Below are positions 18,652 to 27,216 of a stretch of DNA of 64,000 bases, one piece after another. The stretch covers positions 372,001 through 436,000 of the forward strand of contig NZ_CP007588.1 of assembly GCF_000732905.1 (NCBI RefSeq), read 5' to 3'. Each line of letters begins with the position of its first letter. Within the stretch, counting starts at the first letter, position 1. Under the pieces are notes generated by a model, which was given only the letters and a program-made list of their open reading frames with translations, was not told where the DNA came from and made no database searches. The translations under genes and the position numbers were made by a program. This stretch comes from Weissella tructae (GTDB taxonomy: Bacteria; Bacillota; Bacilli; Lactobacillales; Lactobacillaceae).

Positions 18652-20091
18652 ATGGCATTTGAAGGATTAACAGAACGCATTCAAAATGCGATGACAGGTC
18701 TTCGCCGTAAGGGGAAGGTTACTGAAGCTGATCTACGTGAGTCATTACGTGAGATCCGTATGGCTATGTTAGATGCCGACGTGAACTACACGGTTGTTAA
18801 GGAATTTATCCGTAACGTCCGTGAAAAGGCCGCCGGTGCTAAGGTGCTTGATGGATTAAACCCAGCACAACAAATCGTTTCTATCGTTAATGAAGAAATG
18901 GTTGCGATGATGGGAGAGACAGACGTCCCATTGAACAAGTCACCAAAGATTCCAACTGTTATTATGATGGTAGGTCTACAAGGGGCTGGTAAGACAACAA
19001 CAGCTGGTAAGCTTGCTTACAAGTTGAAGGAAGAAAACAATGCACGTCCATTTATGATCGCAGCTGACATTTACCGTCCAGCGGCCATTGATCAATTAAA
19101 GGTTTTGGGACAACAAATTGACGTACCTGTCTTTGACTTAGGGACTGATGTTGACCCACGTGAAATTGTTCGTCAAGGTATGGACGCTGCCCGCGAAGCT
19201 AAGGCTGACTATGTCTTCATTGATGCGGCTGGTCGTTTACAAATCGATGAAGCTTTGATGCAAGAATTGGCTGACATTAAGGAAATTGCACAACCAGATG
19301 AAATCATGTTGGTTGTTGATGCAATGACTGGGCAAAATGCCACAGAAACAGCTGAAGGATTTAACGAACGTCTAGGTATTACTGGGGTAACACTAACGAA
19401 GTTAGATGGTGACACACGTGGTGGAGCCGCTTTGTCAATTCGTGCCGTGACAGGACAACCAATCAAGTTCGTTGGTCAAGGTGAAAAGATGACTGATCTG
19501 GATGTCTTCCATCCAGATCGTATGGCAAGTCGTATCCTAGGTATGGGTGACATGCTGACTTTGATTGAAAAGGCCCAAAAGGACTTTGATGAAAAGCAAG
19601 CACAAGCCACAATGGAAAAGATGAAGGACAAGACTTTTGACTTCAACGATTTCTTGGATCAAATGCAACAAGTACAAAACATGGGACCGATGGAAGATAT
19701 CTTGAAGATGATTCCAGGTATGGCAAATAACCCAGCTTTGCAAAATGTTCAAATCAACGATAAGGACATGGCGCACATTAAGGCGATTGTTTATTCAATG
19801 ACACCAGCCGAACGTGAAAACCCAGATTTGTTGAACCCATCTCGTCGTCGTCGTTTAGCAGCTGGAGCAGGTCGTCCAGTTGTTGAAGTTAACAAGCTTA
19901 TCAAACAATTCAATGAAATGAAGAAGATGATGGGACAAGTTATGAACGGTAATATGGCTGGTATGGAACAAATGATGGGTGCCATGGGAATGGGCGGTCA
20001 AGGTTCTGGTATGAAGGGTAAGATGGCTAATATGGCGATGAAGCAAATGGCTCGTCGTGTTCAAAAGGCCAAGAAAAAGCGTAAGCGTTAA
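18652..20091 (+). CDS. ffh: Signal recognition particle protein Ffh
   Basis: SRP54 GTPase that binds signal sequences with the SRP RNA. 479 residues: N domain (1-85), G domain with GLQGAGKTTT near residue 107, DAAGRLQ and TKLDGDTRGG, and an M domain from about residue 300 that ends in a long Met- and Gly-rich stretch and a basic tail (KKKRKR). DIYRPAAIDQL is also seen. The Met-rich M-domain binds signal peptides. The SRP RNA gene (ffs) was not found in this window. Confidence 0.97.
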   Translation: MAFEGLTERIQNAMTGLRRKGKVTEADLRESLREIRMAMLDADVNYTVVKEFIRNVREKAAGAKVLDGLNPAQQIVSIVNEEMVAMMGETDVPLNKSPKIPTVIMMVGLQGAGKTTTAGKLAYKLKEENNARPFMIAADIYRPAAIDQLKVLGQQIDVPVFDLGTDVDPREIVRQGMDAAREAKADYVFIDAAGRLQIDEALMQELADIKEIAQPDEIMLVVDAMTGQNATETAEGFNERLGITGVTLTKLDGDTRGGAALSIRAVTGQPIKFVGQGEKMTDLDVFHPDRMASRILGMGDMLTLIEKAQKDFDEKQAQATMEKMKDKTFDFNDFLDQMQQVQNMGPMEDILKMIPGMANNPALQNVQINDKDMAHIKAIVYSMTPAERENPDLLNPSRRRRLAAGAGRPVVEVNKLIKQFNEMKKMMGQVMNGNMAGMEQMMGAMGMGGQGSGMKGKMANMAMKQMARRVQKAKKKRKR

Positions 20092-20113
20092 GCAAAATAA
20101 TATTTTTTTACAA

Positions 20114-20137
20114 GTGTAAAGGAAAAACACTTTACAC
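20114..20137. repeat. Inverted repeat at the rpsP promoter
   Basis: GTGTAAAG-N8-CTTTACAC, perfect 8-bp arms. The right arm overlaps the -35 hexamer of the rpsP promoter. The inner motif TGTAAAG-N8-CTTTACA is identical in arms and spacing to the element at 6549-6570 before rpmB. Confidence 0.65.
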
Positions 20138-20159
20138 ACATGGAAAGTCCTGTTATATT
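20131..20159 (+). promoter_or_regulatory. rpsP promoter
   Basis: TTTACA (20131-20136), 17-base spacer, TATATT (20154-20159) with TGT just before the -10. The -35 lies inside the inverted repeat. Confidence 0.7.
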
Positions 20160-20194
20160 ATTACTTGTAGAAAAATTACTGGAGGAAATTACAC

Positions 20195-20467
20195 ATGGCT
20201 ACAAAGATCCGTTTGAAGCGTATGGGTTCAAAGAAGCGCCCATTTTACCGTGTTGTAGTGGCTGACTCACGTGCACCTCGTGATGGTCGCTTTATCGAAA
20301 CTGTTGGAACATACAACCCATTGACTCAACCTGCAGAGGTTAAGTTGGATGAAGAAGTTGTACTTTCATGGTTGAGCAAGGGTGCTCAACCTTCAGATAC
20401 TGTTAAGAACTTGTTCTCTAACGCTGGTATCATGAAGAAGTTCCACGAATCAAAGCTTGCTAAGTAA
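20195..20467 (+). CDS. rpsP: 30S ribosomal protein S16
   Basis: Small-subunit ribosomal protein of 90 residues. It shows the standard start [21 protein letters not shown] and the [12 protein letters not shown] segment. CTGGAGGAAAT precedes ATG 20195. It has its own promoter and terminator, so it is a single-gene unit. In many Lactobacillales a KH-domain RNA-binding gene (khpA) follows rpsP; here the next gene is rimM, and the 160-base gap holds only a terminator and a promoter. Confidence 0.97.
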   Translation: MATKIRLKRMGSKKRPFYRVVVADSRAPRDGRFIETVGTYNPLTQPAEVKLDEEVVLSWLSKGAQPSDTVKNLFSNAGIMKKFHESKLAK

Positions 20468-20482
20468 TTAGTTGCTTGATTT

Positions 20483-20518
20483 AAAAAAAGAGTTACTCAT
20501 CTGAGTAGCTCTTTTTTT
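20483..20518 (+). terminator. Terminator of rpsP
   Basis: Hairpin AAAGAGTTACTC / GAGTAGCTCTTT followed by T residues, preceded by an A run. Confidence 0.88.
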
Positions 20519-20585
20519 GTTTTATTCAAGCATTAAGAATTAGTCTTTGGTGTGGAAACTACACTACATAGATGTTTTTATTTTA

Positions 20586-20594
20586 TGCTATACT
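20586..20594 (+). promoter_or_regulatory. Extended -10 promoter of rimM-trmD
   Basis: TGC-TATACT (hexamer 20589-20594), 35 bases before the rimM start; the -35 is poor. Confidence 0.5.
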
Positions 20595-20629
20595 GATATA
20601 CATAATTTTAAACACTTGAAGGAGCAATT

Positions 20630-21133
20630 ATGACTTTATATAAAGTAGGAAATATCGTGAACACACACGGTATTCGTGGCGAATTGAAAGTAATGGCAAC
20701 AACTGATTTTCCAGAAGAGCGTTTCGTAAAGGGACAAGAATTGGTAATCGATGGGCAAACACCTGTTAACGTAACTATTCAAACTGTTCGTCAACACAAG
20801 CAATTCTTCTTGATTTCATTCAAGGATATGCAAAACATCAACGACGTTGAAAAGTACAAGGGTCGTGAATTGATGATCGATGGTGAAGAACTACAAGATC
20901 TAGATGATGATGAATTCTACTACCACGAAATTGTTGGTTTGACTGTTATCGATAACGAAAACGGTGAAACACTTGGAACAGTTAAGGAAATCATGGAATT
21001 ACCAGCGAACGACGTTTGGGTTGTTAGCCGTAAGGGACATGATGACATTTACTTGCCATACATCGAATCTGTTGTGACAGAAATCGATTTGGATGCCAAG
21101 ACAGCTCACGTGACACAACTAGAGGAAATCTAA
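20630..21133 (+). CDS. rimM: Ribosome maturation factor RimM
   Basis: Binds S19 and helps assemble the 30S head. 167 residues: N-terminal RimM beta-barrel starting [18 protein letters not shown] and a C-terminal PRC-barrel ([12 protein letters not shown] to the end, with the DDIYLPYIE segment). GAAGGAG precedes ATG 20630. It is followed one base after its stop by trmD, so the pair is translated together, as in most bacteria. Confidence 0.96.
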   Translation: MTLYKVGNIVNTHGIRGELKVMATTDFPEERFVKGQELVIDGQTPVNVTIQTVRQHKQFFLISFKDMQNINDVEKYKGRELMIDGEELQDLDDDEFYYHEIVGLTVIDNENGETLGTVKEIMELPANDVWVVSRKGHDDIYLPYIESVVTEIDLDAKTAHVTQLEEI

Positions 21134-21134
21134 C

Positions 21135-21872
21135 ATGCGTATTGATGTTTTAAGTTTGTTCCCAAATATGTTTGCGCCAATGCGTGAATCAATTATTGGT
21201 AAGACAGTTGAAAAAGGACTAGTCGACTTTAATGTTGTGGACTTCCGTGATCACACAGATAACAAGCACAACAAAGTAGATGATGAAATTTACGGTGGTG
21301 GTCAAGGGATGCTTTTGATGCCACAACCCATCTATGCTGCAATGGATGCCATTGAAGCAGAAGCAGGTTCACGTGGGCGTGTTATCTTGTTGGATCCAGC
21401 AGGAGAAACATTTACGCAAGCCAAGGCAGAAGAATTTGCTAAGGAAGAGCATTTGACGTTTATTGCAGGGCATTACGAAGGTTATGACGAGCGTATTCGT
21501 GACTTAGTGACAGATGAAATCTCATTGGGTGACTTTGTTCTAACTGGTGGTGAATTAGGTGCCATGACAGTGATTGACGCTACAGTTCGTCTATTAGATG
21601 AAGCGTTGGGTGATCAAATGTCAGCCGTTGATGATTCATTTTCAACAGGGCTATTAGAATATCCACAATATACACGACCTGCTGATTTTCAAGGTAAGAA
21701 GGTGCCTGAAGTGCTAACTTCTGGACATCATGCGAATATTAAAAAGTGGAAGCAAAAAGAATCATTACGACGTACATACTTGCGTCGTCCAGATTTGTTA
21801 GAGAGTTACGACTTGTCAAAAGAAGAAGCTATTCTATTAGCCGAAGTTAAGGCAGAAGAATCTGAAAAATAA
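21135..21872 (+). CDS. trmD: tRNA (guanine-37-N1)-methyltransferase TrmD
   Basis: SPOUT-family methyltransferase that makes m1G37 in tRNAs and prevents +1 frameshifting. 245 residues with [13 protein letters not shown] at the start, GGGQGML, the trefoil-knot SAM site [10 protein letters not shown] and [11 protein letters not shown], and a C-terminal basic domain. AGAGGAAATC in the end of rimM acts as ribosome site. The downstream L19 gene has its own promoter and leader. Confidence 0.97.
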   Translation: MRIDVLSLFPNMFAPMRESIIGKTVEKGLVDFNVVDFRDHTDNKHNKVDDEIYGGGQGMLLMPQPIYAAMDAIEAEAGSRGRVILLDPAGETFTQAKAEEFAKEEHLTFIAGHYEGYDERIRDLVTDEISLGDFVLTGGELGAMTVIDATVRLLDEALGDQMSAVDDSFSTGLLEYPQYTRPADFQGKKVPEVLTSGHHANIKKWKQKESLRRTYLRRPDLLESYDLSKEEAILLAEVKAEESEK

Positions 21873-21876
21873 TGTC

Positions 21877-21905
21877 TTGCACTTTAATAGTATAAGCGTT
21901 ATATT
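21877..21905 (+). promoter_or_regulatory. rplS promoter
   Basis: TTGCAC (21877-21882), 17-base spacer, TATATT (21900-21905). The start point falls at about 21912, exactly where the leader hairpin begins. Confidence 0.65.
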
Positions 21906-21911
21906 TATATA

Positions 21912-21978
21912 CGGTGTTCGCACCAAAATAAAACCCAATAATCCGCTGGCCAAATGGTGAAAGATTGTTGATGAGGAG
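21912..21978 (+). ncRNA. Probable L19 autoregulatory leader RNA
   Basis: The rplS 5' leader folds into GGTG-TTCG-CACC (21913-21924), then a stem CAATAATC (21936-21943) / GATTGTTG (21963-21970) enclosing an inner GCC-AAAT-GGT hairpin, directly before the GAGGAG ribosome site. Firmicute rplS genes are known to carry a structured L19 leader (Rfam L19_leader); position and shape fit, but I could not run a covariance model. Confidence 0.5.
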
Positions 21979-21984
21979 ATTAAC

Positions 21985-22338
21985 ATGCGTCAAAATGCTT
22001 TGTTGGAAAAGTTAACTGCAGATCAACTACGTACGGACTTGCCTGAATTCCGTGCAGGAGATACTGTTCGTGTACACGCCCGTATCGTCGAAGGAACACG
22101 TGAACGTGTTCAATTGTTCGAAGGGGTTGTTATCAAGCGTCAAGGTACTGGTATCCAAGCTACGTACACTGTTCGTAAGATTTCAAGTGGTGTTGGTGTG
22201 GAACGTACATTCCCACTACACTCACCACGTGTAGATAAGATTGAAGTAGTACGTTACGGTCGCGTTCGTCGTGCCAAGTTGTACTACCTACGTGCATTGC
22301 ACGGTAAGGCTGCTCGTATTCCTGAAGCACGCCGTTAA
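21985..22338 (+). CDS. rplS: 50S ribosomal protein L19
   Basis: Large-subunit protein of 117 residues at the 30S-50S interface. Features: [48 protein letters not shown] and the C-terminal [19 protein letters not shown] sits before ATG 21985. It is probably autoregulated through the structured leader just upstream and is closed by a strong terminator. Confidence 0.97.
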   Translation: MRQNALLEKLTADQLRTDLPEFRAGDTVRVHARIVEGTRERVQLFEGVVIKRQGTGIQATYTVRKISSGVGVERTFPLHSPRVDKIEVVRYGRVRRAKLYYLRALHGKAARIPEARR

Positions 22339-22353
22339 TCCTAGGATTAACAA

Positions 22354-22383
22354 AAACCATCTCATTCGTGAGGTGGTTTTTTT
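22354..22383 (+). terminator. Terminator of rplS
   Basis: Hairpin AACCATCTCA / TGAGGTGGTT capped by a TTCG tetraloop, followed by seven T residues. Confidence 0.88.
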
Positions 22384-22461
22384 ATTGTTTTGGCATAAAA
22401 GACTAGCCGGAAGTGTAAAATTATTGCATAATTAAACAACGACTAAAAGTGAGGTGTCTTT

Positions 22462-23412
22462 ATGGACTTTTTACAGTTAAAAACATGGTTAACGCGCATT
22501 GCCGTCTTTATTTTCTCAGGCGTCATCGTAGCCATTGCCATGAATAACTTTTTGATCCCAAATAATATTTTCTCAAGTGGATTTAATGGGGTCGCACAAT
22601 TGATAGCACTCTTTATTGAAGCTGTGTTCCATACACAAGTGGATGTTGGAGTTATTATTATGATTTTCAATCTACCTATTTTGTTGATTGGATTGAAATT
22701 TGCGGGTAAGCGATTTACATTAATTTCATTTTTAAACAGTTTCTTTATTTCATTCATGATGATTGTTATGCCACAAGGATCAGTTGTTGATCACGAACCT
22801 ATTTTAGCTGGTTTGTTTGGTGGATTATTGGTCGGAGTGGCAATTGGACTAACCTTTAAGTTTGGTTTTTCTACAGGTGGTATGGATATTATTGCCATGG
22901 CTGTACAAAAGGCAACTGGTAAGTCAATTGGAAGTATCAGTATGTTTATCAATGGAGCCATCGTTATTATTGCTGGAGCTTTTATTGGTTGGCAAAATGC
23001 GATGTACACAATTATTGGTATCTACGCGACTTCAGTAGCGATTGATTCGATTCACACACGTTACCAAAAGTTGACCGTATTTATTGTGACACGTCGTGCA
23101 AACGAAGTAGCCGAAGCGCTACAAAACCGTTTGATCCGTGGTATCACGATCATGCCATCAATGGGTGCCTTCTCACATGAAGCGTCATCAACATTGATGA
23201 TGGTTATTTCAAAGTACGAAGTAGCCGAAGTAACTGAAGTAACTAAGATGGTTGACCAAGATGCCTTCTTAAACATCGTTGAAACGGTGGAAGTGCCACA
23301 GAACTTCTATAATGAAGATCTACAAGCACAAATCCGTAACGAACGTCGTGCGGCAAAGAATCAAATCGATGCGGCATTAAATGTTGAAGAAACAATGGAA
23401 CAAGGTCAATAA
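22462..23412 (+). CDS. YitT family membrane protein (first paralogue)
   Basis: A 316-residue membrane protein of the YitT family (DUF161 plus C-terminal DUF2179). Five or six hydrophobic segments fill residues 10-195, with the family pattern [20 protein letters not shown] and [23 protein letters not shown] segments (each read in short blocks). The cytoplasmic DUF2179 domain runs from about 215 to 285 ([14 protein letters not shown]-like, then RGITIM). Transport substrate is unknown. A second member is at 54848-55729. AGTGAGGTG before ATG 22462 is the ribosome site. Confidence 0.9.
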   Translation: MDFLQLKTWLTRIAVFIFSGVIVAIAMNNFLIPNNIFSSGFNGVAQLIALFIEAVFHTQVDVGVIIMIFNLPILLIGLKFAGKRFTLISFLNSFFISFMMIVMPQGSVVDHEPILAGLFGGLLVGVAIGLTFKFGFSTGGMDIIAMAVQKATGKSIGSISMFINGAIVIIAGAFIGWQNAMYTIIGIYATSVAIDSIHTRYQKLTVFIVTRRANEVAEALQNRLIRGITIMPSMGAFSHEASSTLMMVISKYEVAEVTEVTKMVDQDAFLNIVETVEVPQNFYNEDLQAQIRNERRAAKNQIDAALNVEETMEQGQ

Positions 23413-23443
23413 CACGAATTTTGAATCTCAAAGGAGTAAGAAG

Positions 23444-23629
23444 ATGCCATTTGTACATGTAGAACTTGTTGAAGGCCGTTCTGACGAACAATTGAAGGCT
23501 ATGATGGCTGATATTACAACAGCCGTTGAAAAGAATACTGGGGCACCTCGTGAAGCGATTAAGGTAATCGTAAATGAAATGTCTGCAAATCGCTTTATGG
23601 ACGGTGGAACTTTGCGTTCAGAGAAGTAA
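23444..23629 (+). CDS. 4-oxalocrotonate tautomerase family enzyme
   Basis: A tautomerase of 61 residues. The start [16 protein letters not shown] leaves Pro2 as the N-terminal residue after Met removal, which is the catalytic base of the family; Arg residues in the core (for example in APREAIKV) fit the active site. AAAGGAG eight bases before ATG 23444 fixes the start against upstream in-frame ATG codons. The true substrate in lactic acid bacteria is unknown. It is a short unit, probably read with the YitT gene 31 nt upstream. Confidence 0.9.
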   Translation: MPFVHVELVEGRSDEQLKAMMADITTAVEKNTGAPREAIKVIVNEMSANRFMDGGTLRSEK

Positions 23630-23640
23630 TTCAGTACAAT

Positions 23641-23676
23641 AAAAGGAGTTGATTATTTAATCAACTCCTTTTAATT
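23641..23676. terminator. Terminator after tautomerase gene
   Basis: Perfect 15-bp inverted repeat AAAAGGAGTTGATTA / TAATCAACTCCTTTT with 2-base centre; ends in a T run on the plus strand and, by symmetry, on the minus strand. Confidence 0.8.
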
Positions 23677-23728
23677 TTATAAAAAATAATTTGTCAAAAA
23701 ACTAACTGAAGAAACTAGGAGTAACGCC

Positions 23729-25231
23729 ATGGCTGATCAATATATTTTATCTATTGACCAAGGGACAACAAGCACCCGTGCTATTTTGTTTGATCATGAT
23801 GGTCAAGCAGTTGCAAGTGCACAAAAAGAACTACCACAAATCTTTAAACAACCGGGTTGGGTTGAACATGACGCTGAAACAATTTGGGATGATACACGCC
23901 AAGTAATGGCAGAAGTGATTATTAAAACCAATATTGAACCATACAAAGTAGCTGGAATTGGATTAACAAATCAACGTGAGACAACTGTGATTTGGGATCG
24001 TATTACTGGTGAACCGATTGCACCGGCAGTCGTATGGCAATCAAAGCAAAGTGATGGCTTTGCTCAAGCGTTAAAAGATGCTGGGCATGCAGACATGATC
24101 TACGAGAAGACTGGACTATGGGTTGATGCGTATTTCTCTGCAACAAAGATTATGTGGTTGTTAGATACTGTTCCTGGTGCACGTGAACGTGCTGAACGTG
24201 GTGAACTACTGTTTGGAACAATTGATACATGGTTGTTGTATAAGCTAACTGGTGGGGCAGTACACGCTACTGACGTATCGAATGCTTCACGTACAATGAT
24301 GTTTAATATTCACACATTGGCATGGGATCAAGAATTACTAGACCTATTTGATATTCCTGCTGCAATGTTGCCAAAGGTAAAAGATTCTTCAGGACATTTT
24401 GGTCATACTGCTGACTTTGCTTTCTTTGGGATTCAAGTTCCTATTTCAGGAATTGCCGGTGACCAACAAGCAGCATTGTTTGGACACCATGCTTTTAATG
24501 CAGGGGATGTTAAGAATACGTATGGAACTGGATCATTTATTATGATGAATACAGGGGATACGATTTCAACGTCTGATAACGGTTTGCTAACAACGATTGG
24601 TTACGGTTTGAATGGAAAAGTGACTTATGCGTTAGAAGGATCTGTCTTTATCGCTGGGGCAGCCATTCAATGGTTGCGTGATGGGTTAGAGTTGATTTCA
24701 GATGCGCGTGAAACGGCAGAATTAGCCGCTGTGTCGCGTGAACGTCATCCTGAACGTATTTATATGGTACCAGCCTTTACCGGGCTAGGAGCGCCGTATT
24801 GGGACCAAAATACACGTGGTGCTATGTTTGGGCTAACACGTGCGACATCTAAAGCAGATTTGGTCCGTGCGACGATTGAAGCTTTGGCTTATCAGACCAA
24901 AGATGTGTTGCTTGCGATGGAAAATGATACGCAATTACACGTTGGAAGTTTGGTAATTGACGGTGGTGCGGCCGCTAATACGTATCTACAACAATTCCAA
25001 GCTGATTTGATTAATGTGCCAGTTCAACGACCTGCCCATCTAGAAACAACTGCACTTGGGGCAGCTTTCTTAGCTGGGCTTGGTGTTGGTTTCTGGGAGA
25101 ATCAAGCGGATTTGCCGGTTACAACTGATGGACAACACAGTTATCCGGATGCAACGCGTGAAGAGGAAATGGTTACGGCCTATAAGGGATGGTTGAAAGC
25201 TGTTGCTGCGGCACGTACATTCCAAGATTAA
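23729..25231 (+). CDS. glpK: Glycerol kinase
   Basis: Phosphorylates glycerol to glycerol-3-phosphate. 500 residues of the FGGY family: DQGTTSTRAILFD at the start, TNQRETTVIWD, GTGSF, and GGAAANTYLQQ. GLGAPYWD is also present. No glpF or glycerol-phosphate oxidase or dehydrogenase is adjacent. In Gram-positive GlpK the segment just before the conserved GDQQAALFG region normally reads YHFYG, with the His phosphorylated by HPr; here the same place reads FAFFG, with Ala231 in place of His, so PTS activation is probably lost. CTAGGAG precedes ATG 23729. Confidence 0.95.
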   Translation: MADQYILSIDQGTTSTRAILFDHDGQAVASAQKELPQIFKQPGWVEHDAETIWDDTRQVMAEVIIKTNIEPYKVAGIGLTNQRETTVIWDRITGEPIAPAVVWQSKQSDGFAQALKDAGHADMIYEKTGLWVDAYFSATKIMWLLDTVPGARERAERGELLFGTIDTWLLYKLTGGAVHATDVSNASRTMMFNIHTLAWDQELLDLFDIPAAMLPKVKDSSGHFGHTADFAFFGIQVPISGIAGDQQAALFGHHAFNAGDVKNTYGTGSFIMMNTGDTISTSDNGLLTTIGYGLNGKVTYALEGSVFIAGAAIQWLRDGLELISDARETAELAAVSRERHPERIYMVPAFTGLGAPYWDQNTRGAMFGLTRATSKADLVRATIEALAYQTKDVLLAMENDTQLHVGSLVIDGGAAANTYLQQFQADLINVPVQRPAHLETTALGAAFLAGLGVGFWENQADLPVTTDGQHSYPDATREEEMVTAYKGWLKAVAAARTFQD

Positions 25232-25251
25232 TCACAACATAATGAATAAAC

Positions 25252-25283
25252 AAAAACCCGTTAGGATAGTCTGACGGGTTTTT
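25252..25283 (+). terminator. Terminator of glpK
   Basis: Hairpin ACCCGTTAG / CTGACGGGT inside A and T runs. Confidence 0.88.
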
Positions 25284-25366
25284 CTGTGCATGTGAATCCA
25301 TCTAATGATAGACTTTAAGTAAGTAGAAAAATTGATTATTGTATTGGGGATGAATAGGGGGAGAAT

Positions 25367-25816
25367 ATGTCACATTACGAGAATCCGTCGGCCGTATATG
25401 CTTTTATGTTTGATGAAGCTAAAGAGCATATTTTAGTCCATCAACGAATGAATACAGGGAAGCGTGATGGCTTTTACGATGTGGCCGCATCAGGTCATGT
25501 GGATGAAAATGAAGCCATGAAAACCGCGTTAGTACGTGAGTTAAAAGAAGAAATTGGTATTGATGTTGCTGAAGAAGATCTCACATTTGCGGTGATGATA
25601 CATCAACGTTATGGCTCAGCTGGTTTGATTTACTATAACGGATATTTCGTTGTAGAAAAGTATGCGGGAATTCCAACGGTCAAAGAACCGCATAAAAGTG
25701 GTGGATTAAAGTGGGTGCCGATTAATGATTTGCCTGAGCAATTTATTCCTGATCGCAAATTAGCGCTAGATAGTTATTTCAAAGGCATACCTTATGTTGA
25801 AAATGGTTGGTCATAA
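25367..25816 (+). CDS. Nudix hydrolase
   Basis: A 149-residue Nudix enzyme. The Nudix box is complete: Gly in SGHVDENE, then the REL-KEE-IGI core (G-x5-E-x7-REUxEExGU) around residues 44-66. The N-terminal part (VHQRMNTGKRDGFYDVAA) resembles the IPP-isomerase/ADP-ribose-like group, but the substrate cannot be told from sequence. GGGGGAGAAT precedes ATG 25367. It is a single-gene unit that converges on the deoxynucleoside kinase gene, sharing a bidirectional terminator. Confidence 0.9.
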   Translation: MSHYENPSAVYAFMFDEAKEHILVHQRMNTGKRDGFYDVAASGHVDENEAMKTALVRELKEEIGIDVAEEDLTFAVMIHQRYGSAGLIYYNGYFVVEKYAGIPTVKEPHKSGGLKWVPINDLPEQFIPDRKLALDSYFKGIPYVENGWS

Positions 25817-25854
25817 GACGACGACTATTACATGCGAAATGATTATGCTGCAAT

Positions 25855-25898
25855 AAAAAAACTCGAAATTGACGGTTAGGTCAGTTTCGAGTTTTTTG
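25855..25898. terminator. Bidirectional terminator between Nudix and kinase genes
   Basis: Long hairpin AAAAAACTCGAAATTGAC / GTCAGTTTCGAGTTTTTT; T runs on both strands. Confidence 0.88.
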
Positions 25899-25904
25899 TT
25901 AGCA

Positions 25905-26549
25905 TTATTTTTGATCAGCGTCTAATTCAGCCAAACGTGCATCAATTTCTGCCAAGATAACAGCTTGGTTATCTGGATTTTCTAGGTCGTACTTTTGCAA
26001 ATCAACCATCATCTTTGGTGAAGCATCATAGTCTTCATACCATTGTTGGTAGGCTGTCCACATCTTGAAGTAGTAATCACGCAATTCTTCGTTATCGTCG
26101 AATTGTTCGTAATCACGTCCACGCTTCTTGATACGGTACAAAATCGTTTCAAAATCAGCGTTAGCAAAAACCATCAAATCAGGACGGCGCTTTTCCATCG
26201 TTTGCAATTCAGCCATCATGTTGTCTAACAACTTCATGTAGACGTCCATTTCAGCGTCTGAAATGTTTCCTTCACGGTGATTTTCTTTTGTAAACAACGC
26301 ATCTTCATAGATTGAACGATCAAGAATGTTATTGTCTGCGCTCAAGGCCTTCTTAATCATCGCGAAACGCTTATTCAAGAAATAAATTTGTAGTAGGAAT
26401 CCGTATTGCTTTGGATCTGCGTAATAAAGAGGGAGTACTGGATTTTCACCAACGGGCTCAAAGAAAGCCTCTGTTCCCAAATGTTCTGCTAATAAACCTG
26501 TTAATGTTGTCTTACCGACACCAATCATCCCAGCTGTGATAATCACCAT
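25905..26549 (-). CDS. Deoxynucleoside kinase
   Basis: Salvage kinase of the deoxyadenosine/deoxyguanosine/deoxycytidine kinase family, 214 residues. P-loop GMIGVGKTT is at residues 7-15, the DRSIYED motif (ERS-type sugar-binding and catalytic site) is near residue 78, and the LID arginines are in RIKKRGRDYEQ. Lactobacilli often have two such subunits side by side; only one gene is here, so the base preference is open. GAAGGTC before the ATG is the ribosome site on the minus strand. Fits with the nucleoside deoxyribosyltransferase gene elsewhere in the window. Confidence 0.9.
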   Translation of the reverse strand: MVIITAGMIGVGKTTLTGLLAEHLGTEAFFEPVGENPVLPLYYADPKQYGFLLQIYFLNKRFAMIKKALSADNNILDRSIYEDALFTKENHREGNISDAEMDVYMKLLDNMMAELQTMEKRRPDLMVFANADFETILYRIKKRGRDYEQFDDNEELRDYYFKMWTAYQQWYEDYDASPKMMVDLQKYDLENPDNQAVILAEIDARLAELDADQK

Positions 26550-26648
26550 GGTCGACCTTCTTCTTCTAAAATTTCGTTTTGATTATGTGAATCAATTCGT
26601 TGTTCCTATCTTAGCTAAAAGAAAACTTGAATGCAATTCTTGACATTA

Positions 26649-26682
26649 GAAAAAGGTACTGGGTCAAAGACTCAGTACCTTG
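26649..26682 (-). terminator. Terminator of mscL
   Basis: On the minus strand GGTACTGAGT / ACCCAGTACC with 5-base loop followed by TTTTTC. Confidence 0.8.
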
Positions 26683-26710
26683 TTTTGAGCGGTTTATCCG
26701 CACATATAAA

Positions 26711-27079
26711 TTACTTTTGGCGTGCCAATTCGTCACGAATTTCAGTCAAAAGTGCAACCGTAGGGTCGATTTCTTCTTCGGCAGGCTTACGCAACTTGTT
26801 CATGATCTTTACCAAGATAAAGACAACGAATCCAGTTAGGATGAAGATAATCATGTTGCTCAAGAATGAACCAATCTTAACTTCAGCGGCACCGATAACC
26901 CAAACCATATCGTTCAAGGCAATTGAACCAGTCAATACACCGATGAATGGCATGAAGATGTCATTAACCAATGATGTTAGTAGAACTTGGAAAGCTCCTC
27001 CAACGATAAAGGCAATTGCCATGTCTAACATGCTTCCTTGTGTCAAGAAAGTCTTAAATTCTGAGATAAACTTACGCAT
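26711..27079 (-). CDS. mscL: Large-conductance mechanosensitive channel
   Basis: Emergency-release channel opened by membrane tension in hypo-osmotic shock. 122 residues with the family layout: amphipathic N-terminal helix (EFKTFLTQGSMLDMAIAFIVGGAF read in blocks), first transmembrane helix with Gly/Ala packing, periplasmic-like loop, a second transmembrane helix (IIFILTGFVVFILVKIM) and a charged C-terminal helix. AAAGGAG lies before the ATG. It is a single gene on the minus strand with its own terminator. Confidence 0.95.
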   Translation of the reverse strand: MRKFISEFKTFLTQGSMLDMAIAFIVGGAFQVLLTSLVNDIFMPFIGVLTGSIALNDMVWVIGAAEVKIGSFLSNMIIFILTGFVVFILVKIMNKLRKPAEEEIDPTVALLTEIRDELARQK

Positions 27080-27216
27080 TTTGTGCTCCTTTTCTATTAG
27101 AACCGTATAATATTTCTTATCTGTTTAATTTTAAAACAAAAGCCGTGAAATGCCAAACGGAAAGGTGAATTTCTGGTAAAATAGACATATAAATGTAGCG
27201 AAGCGGGGAAATGAAA

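Noticed and set aside
20550-20564. GTGTGG-AAA-CTACAC small inverted repeat before rimM as a further copy of the ribosomal element
   Set aside because: The sequence differs from TGTAAAG-N8-CTTTACA and the arms need a G-U pair; could be chance.
26631-27110. Plus-strand frame of 159 codons opposite mscL
   Set aside because: It lies fully antisense to a clear MscL gene and includes its terminator; no family features.
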